NCBI GenBank assembly: GCA_029054485.1
Contig: JAIDFD010000042.1
Coordinates: 1-9,485 of the forward strand
DNA from: Clostridia bacterium
Lineage (GTDB): Bacteria > Bacillota > Clostridia > Christensenellales > Borkfalkiaceae
Reading direction: 5' to 3'
DNA: 9,485 nucleotides
The notes below the pieces were generated by a model. That model was not told the DNA's origin and ran no database searches. It saw only the letters and a list, made by a program, of their open reading frames with translations. Positions 7,008 to 9,485 of this stretch are shown here, piece after piece. Made by a program: the position numbers and the translations under genes. Numbering within the stretch: the stretch's first letter is position 1; each line of letters starts with the position of its first letter.

Positions 7008-7037
7008 GGAAAGCTGAATTATCTTTCCTTGCTTTTT
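6999..7037. terminator. Terminator-like hairpin in a divergent promoter region
   Basis: AAAAAGCAAGGAAAG (6999-7013) and CTTTCCTTGCTTTTT (7023-7037) are perfect complements of 15 bases around a 9-base loop, with A-tracts and T-tracts at the ends as in bidirectional intrinsic terminators. No gene ends here on either strand: it lies between the divergent flavin-protein and ABC genes. It could insulate the two promoters, stop antisense read-through, or be left over from a lost gene. Confidence 0.5.
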
Positions 7038-7110
7038 ATATCCACGTTTTATCTGTTTTCAGTTTAAATCCTCTATAATCAATTTAGCCTAATAATTTTG
7101 TTTTGTGCGC

Positions 7111-7139
7111 TTGCATACCAAAAAATGCGGTGCTATAAT
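7111..7139 (+). promoter_or_regulatory. Promoter of the ABC transporter operon (extended -10)
   Basis: TTGCAT (7111-7116) and TATAAT (7134-7139) are 17 bases apart, and the -10 box is preceded by TGC, making an extended -10. Transcription would start near 7146, about 23 bases before the ATG at 7169. This very short leader leaves no room for an attenuator, so any control is likely at the promoter. Confidence 0.7.
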
Positions 7140-7168
7140 AAACGCAGAAAAAAATGAAAGGAGCGGAT

Positions 7169-8062
7169 ATGGATTACGTTATAAAGACGGAAAGTCTGAC
7201 TAAAAAATTCGGCAATAAAATCGCAGTAAACTCCGTAAATCTGAATATCCTTCGCGGAGAAATATACGGTTTTATCGGCAAGAACGGCGCGGGCAAGACA
7301 ACAACAATGAAGATGCTTCTCGGCACGTCTATGCCAACGAGCGGTAAAATCGAGCTTTTCGGAAGCGGCGAGCTTAATAAGCAGAGGGCGAAGATAGGCT
7401 CGCTTATAGAAGCGCCGGGGCTTTACAAAAGCTGTACCGCCTACGAAAATATGAAGAGATTTTCAATTTTGTTCGGGGTAAAGGAAGAAAAAATCAAGGA
7501 GCTTTTAGAATTCGTAGGGCTTGGGAACGTCGGCAACAAAAAGGTCAAGGCGTTCTCGCTCGGTATGAAGCAGAGGCTGGGTATCGCGGTCGCGCTTTTG
7601 GGCGAGCCCGAGCTTCTCGTTCTGGACGAGCCTATCAACGGACTCGACCCCGCGGGCATTAAGGAAATTAGAGATTTAATTCTTCAACTCAACAAGGAAA
7701 AGCAGATTACAGTCTTGGTTTCAAGCCATCTTTTGGACGAACTTTCAAAGGTGGTAACAAAATACGGGATAATCAATCAGGGCTATTTAGTTGAGGAAAT
7801 CACGGCAGAAGAGCTTAATCACCGTTGCCGCAAGTATCTTTCAATCGGCGTCGACGATGCGCAAAAAGCGGTTACCGTTATACAAAAATTTTTGCCCAAC
7901 GTGACGGTTGAAGCGGAGGAGGGCTTGGTTAAAGTTTTCTCCGAGCTTGAGGACAGAGCCGCGCTTTTAAGCAAACTTGTTAAATCGGGCTTGAACGTAA
8001 GCGACTATTTTTACAAGCAGGACGGCTTTGAAGATTACTTTATTAAGAGGTTGGGTGTTTGA
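7169..8062 (+). CDS. ABC transporter ATP-binding protein, bacitracin/lantibiotic (BcrA) type
   Basis: 297 residues. Walker A GKNGAGKT (37-44), signature SLGMKQRLG (130-138), Walker B LLVLDEP (149-155), D-loop NGLDPAG (157-163) and switch His187 in SSH are all intact, so it should hydrolyse ATP. Where most ABC proteins have the Q-loop glutamine, the sequence reads IGSLIEAPGLY, with Glu81 at that place; this E-loop is known from lantibiotic-immunity and BcrA-type transporters. After residue ~215 comes the family's C-terminal domain. The start is set at 7169 because AAAGGAG (7157-7163) sits 5 bases upstream; an ATG at 7154 lies upstream of that site. It works with the overlapping permease gene in the membrane, probably in peptide-antibiotic self-protection or resistance. 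No bacteriocin, kinase or response regulator gene is seen nearby, so the substrate is open. Confidence 0.92.
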   Translation: MDYVIKTESLTKKFGNKIAVNSVNLNILRGEIYGFIGKNGAGKTTTMKMLLGTSMPTSGKIELFGSGELNKQRAKIGSLIEAPGLYKSCTAYENMKRFSILFGVKEEKIKELLEFVGLGNVGNKKVKAFSLGMKQRLGIAVALLGEPELLVLDEPINGLDPAGIKEIRDLILQLNKEKQITVLVSSHLLDELSKVVTKYGIINQGYLVEEITAEELNHRCRKYLSIGVDDAQKAVTVIQKFLPNVTVEAEEGLVKVFSELEDRAALLSKLVKSGLNVSDYFYKQDGFEDYFIKRLGV

Positions 8063-8064
8063 TT

Positions 8065-8820
8065 ATGGGTAAGCTGTTTTTATTCGAAACGAGAAAACTT
8101 ATAAAACAAAAAAGCATTTATATTTGCTTGGCTATAGCTGTGGCGCTGATTATTTTAACCGCTTTGGTTTTTGCGATGTCTGAAAAGTTAATCGAAGGCG
8201 GCGAAATTATTTTCGGTACAGCGTCATTCACGAAAGGCGCGTTAACCAACAGCTCGTTCTTTTTGCTTTTGGGTGTTATCGTTTCCCTGTTCTGCTGCGA
8301 CGATTATTCCAACGGCACTATAAAGAATATTTACGCAAAGGGCTTTTCGCACACGCAGGTCTATTTTACAAAGTATTTATTTTCGCTTATTTTGAGCTTG
8401 GTGCTTGCGGCGGTTTGTATTCTTGTGTCTTATATTATCGGCGCTGCATTTGCAAGGCGGGACGATTGCGGCAATCTCGGCGCGGTTATGGTCTGCGAGC
8501 TGGTTACGGTAATCGGCTATCACGGAATTTTCTTCGCAGTTTCGATGATGCTTTGCAAGGTGGGCGGAAGTCTTGCCATAAACATCATTGCGCCCATAAT
8601 TTTCGGCATAGTGCTGTCGCTTCTTACCGTGCTTTTACAGACTTCCGTTGAGAACACAAAAATCGATTTCGGATATATTTGGTTCGATTCGGTTTACAAT
8701 GAACTCGGCTCTGCGACCGTCAAGGCAAAGGAATACGTCAGGGCGGTTTTAATGAGTTTAATTTACGCGGGCGGCTTTGTAACGCTTGGTTACTTTATCA
8801 ACCGCCGCAAAGAGGTGTAG
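8065..8820 (+). CDS. ABC-2 type permease, partner of the BcrA-type ATPase
   Basis: 251 residues from the ATG at 8065. After a short basic cytoplasmic start (FETRKLIKQK) there are about six membrane segments (near 16-37, 65-83, 102-125, 141-161, 167-188, 227-244). CCDDYSNGTIKNI after the second segment matches the ABC-2 permease pattern in which a D/E-Y-x-x-GT motif faces the ATPase. A TTG at 8059 is an alternative start: it overlaps the upstream TGA (TTGA), lies 8 bases after AGAGG and would add two residues. The ATG has a weaker GGGTG site at 7 bases. Either way the two genes are translationally coupled. The membrane half most likely forms a homodimer with two copies of the ATPase. Role as for the ATPase: export or removal of a membrane-active peptide is inferred from family. 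Confidence 0.87.
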   Translation: MGKLFLFETRKLIKQKSIYICLAIAVALIILTALVFAMSEKLIEGGEIIFGTASFTKGALTNSSFFLLLGVIVSLFCCDDYSNGTIKNIYAKGFSHTQVYFTKYLFSLILSLVLAAVCILVSYIIGAAFARRDDCGNLGAVMVCELVTVIGYHGIFFAVSMMLCKVGGSLAINIIAPIIFGIVLSLLTVLLQTSVENTKIDFGYIWFDSVYNELGSATVKAKEYVRAVLMSLIYAGGFVTLGYFINRRKEV

Positions 8821-8834
8821 ATTTAAAAATGTAT

Positions 8835-8871
8835 AAGCCGTCGGGCGCGCTATCGTGCCCGATGGCTTTAT
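8835..8871 (+). terminator. Rho-independent terminator of the ABC operon
   Basis: A 15-base-pair GC-rich stem (8835-8849 with 8854-8868) closes on a 4-base loop; all positions pair if two G-U pairs are allowed. It starts 14 bases after the permease stop. The T-run after it is short (CTTTA), so it may be less efficient than the activase terminator. Confidence 0.75.
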
Positions 8872-9028
8872 GATTGCGGTAATACGGAAAAACAATTCTA
8901 TTGTCTATTTCTAATGTTGTCTGCCATGGAAGTGTTTCAGTATAAATAAAGCCAAACTGAGTGCTTTGTGAAATATTCGAATCAGACTGAGATTAGTGAA
9001 ACACTTGGTACGTAAATTGAATTATTAA
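8872..9028. other. Intergenic region without recognisable gene
   Basis: Between the ABC terminator and the next promoter I find no reading frame with a ribosome site. The longest start-to-stop frames noted are an 11-codon one at 8914 on the plus strand and a 9-codon one starting at 8928 on the minus strand, neither supported. The only structure is the inverted repeat at 8930-9006. Confidence 0.5.
8930..9006. repeat. 77-base segment flanked by a perfect 10-base inverted repeat
   Basis: AAGTGTTTCA (8930-8939) and TGAAACACTT (8997-9006) are exact complements 57 bases apart. GG is found directly outside both ends. It could be the ends of a very small non-autonomous element, the closing stem of a structured RNA, or distant operator halves; the sequence does not decide between these. 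Confidence 0.4.
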
Positions 9029-9057
9029 TTGACAACAAATTAAAACTTTGTTAAAAT
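9029..9057 (+). promoter_or_regulatory. Promoter of the AT-rich membrane protein gene
   Basis: TTGACA (9029-9034) and TAAAAT (9052-9057) are 17 bases apart, with TGT before the -10 box (extended -10). Transcription would start near 9064, giving a leader of about 22 bases that contains the ribosome site AAAGGAG (9072-9078). Confidence 0.7.
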
Positions 9058-9085
9058 CATAACAATAATACAAAGGAGATAATGA

Positions 9086-9485
9086 ATGAAAACCTTAAAG
9101 AAAACATATAGTGTTTTTAAGTGGATTATTTTAGGTATAGCGATAGCGAATTTATTATCGTATTTTATGCCGACTTTTGAAAGTATTTACCGTGATGGTG
9201 AACCGGAATTAGTTTATTTGTATGGAAGTGGTTCGTCATATATAGCGGTTAGCTTTACAAATCTAATCATACCTATTATAGCAATAGTTTTTTTATTTGC
9301 GAAGTTTAAGAACAGCAAACTTTTTTTCTTTGGATTTAGTGCTACGTATATATTTAACAGTATTTTTATAATATTGAGTTTATCAAAAGCTATATCAAAT
9401 AATAGTAGCGATTATTACGAATATAATTTTAAGTACGGTTACTATATTTATATTGTGACAATAGCTTTGTTGGCTATTGCTGTCA
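9086..9485 (+). CDS. Small hypothetical membrane protein (partial, C-terminus beyond right edge)
   Basis: 133 codons are open from the ATG at 9086, which follows AAAGGAG by 7 bases, to the window's end. I do not recognise a family. After a basic start (MKTLKKTYSVFK) there is a hydrophobic segment at about 13-29, an outer-looking polar stretch with many Tyr, Ser and Gly, a second segment near 54-71, a short basic turn (KFKNSK), a third segment near 79-98, a Tyr/Asn-rich loop, and a fourth segment starting near 118 that runs off the edge. The segment arrangement suggests a four-or-more-helix integral membrane protein. Base composition and codon choice (TTA, ATA, TAT, AAT, TTT) are far more AT-rich than in the neighbouring genes, so it may have been acquired. 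It has its own promoter. Confidence 0.7.
   Translation, partial: MKTLKKTYSVFKWIILGIAIANLLSYFMPTFESIYRDGEPELVYLYGSGSSYIAVSFTNLIIPIIAIVFLFAKFKNSKLFFFGFSATYIFNSIFIILSLSKAISNNSSDYYEYNFKYGYYIYIVTIALLAIAV

Noticed and set aside
7154..7156. Earlier ATG for the ABC ATPase
   Set aside because: It lies upstream of the AAAGGAG ribosome site that serves the ATG at 7169, and only 8 bases after the predicted transcription start.
8914..8949. 11-codon open frame before the last gene
   Set aside because: It has no ribosome binding site and no recognisable peptide; chance is the simplest explanation.
9082..9084. ATG four bases before the chosen start of the last gene
   Set aside because: Only 3 bases from the ribosome site, and its frame stops after nine codons.

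Overview
The window looks like chromosomal DNA from an anaerobic, low-to-mid GC Firmicute, most likely an uncultured gut clostridium. The signs are the oxygen-sensitive 2-hydroxyacyl-CoA dehydratase-activase family proteins, the DegV protein, a bacitracin/lantibiotic-type ABC pair, strong AGGAG-type ribosome binding sites and well-formed TTGACA/TATAAT-like promoters. Codon use in most genes favours GCG for Ala and GGC for Gly. The genus cannot be named from this sequence. There are no rRNA, tRNA, CRISPR, transposase or phage genes.

Left part (1-2425, minus strand): one very large gene that runs off the left edge. Its first ~490 residues are about twelve hydrophobic segments, followed by a McrB-like AAA+ ATPase domain with intact Walker A, Walker B and sensor-1 motifs. 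The divergent intergenic region (2426-2661) carries a promoter for this gene and, facing right, a consensus promoter bracketed by two copies of a GTTGA-TCAAC palindrome.

Middle (2662-6449, plus strand): a tight four-gene operon. It encodes a DegV-family (FakB-like) fatty-acid-binding protein, two HgdB-like proteins of the COG3580 and COG3581 types, and a BadF/HgdC-type ATPase activase with an extra C-terminal cysteine cluster. The last three match the modules that many anaerobes carry as one giant fused protein. Together they probably form an ATP-driven, iron-sulfur electron-transfer system whose substrate is unknown. The DegV partner suggests an acyl or lipid link, which is inference. A hairpin terminator closes the operon.

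Right part (6526-9485): a minus-strand flavin-type split-barrel protein (PNPOx family) with its own promoter and a probable operator; then a plus-strand bacitracin/lantibiotic-type ABC transporter made of an ATPase with an E-loop instead of a Q-loop and a six-helix ABC-2 permease. A terminator follows, then a 265-base intergenic region with a long-range inverted repeat, and the start of a strikingly AT-rich small membrane protein that runs off the right edge.

The two items most worth following are the membrane-anchored McrB-like ATPase and the DegV/split-activase operon with its paired operators.
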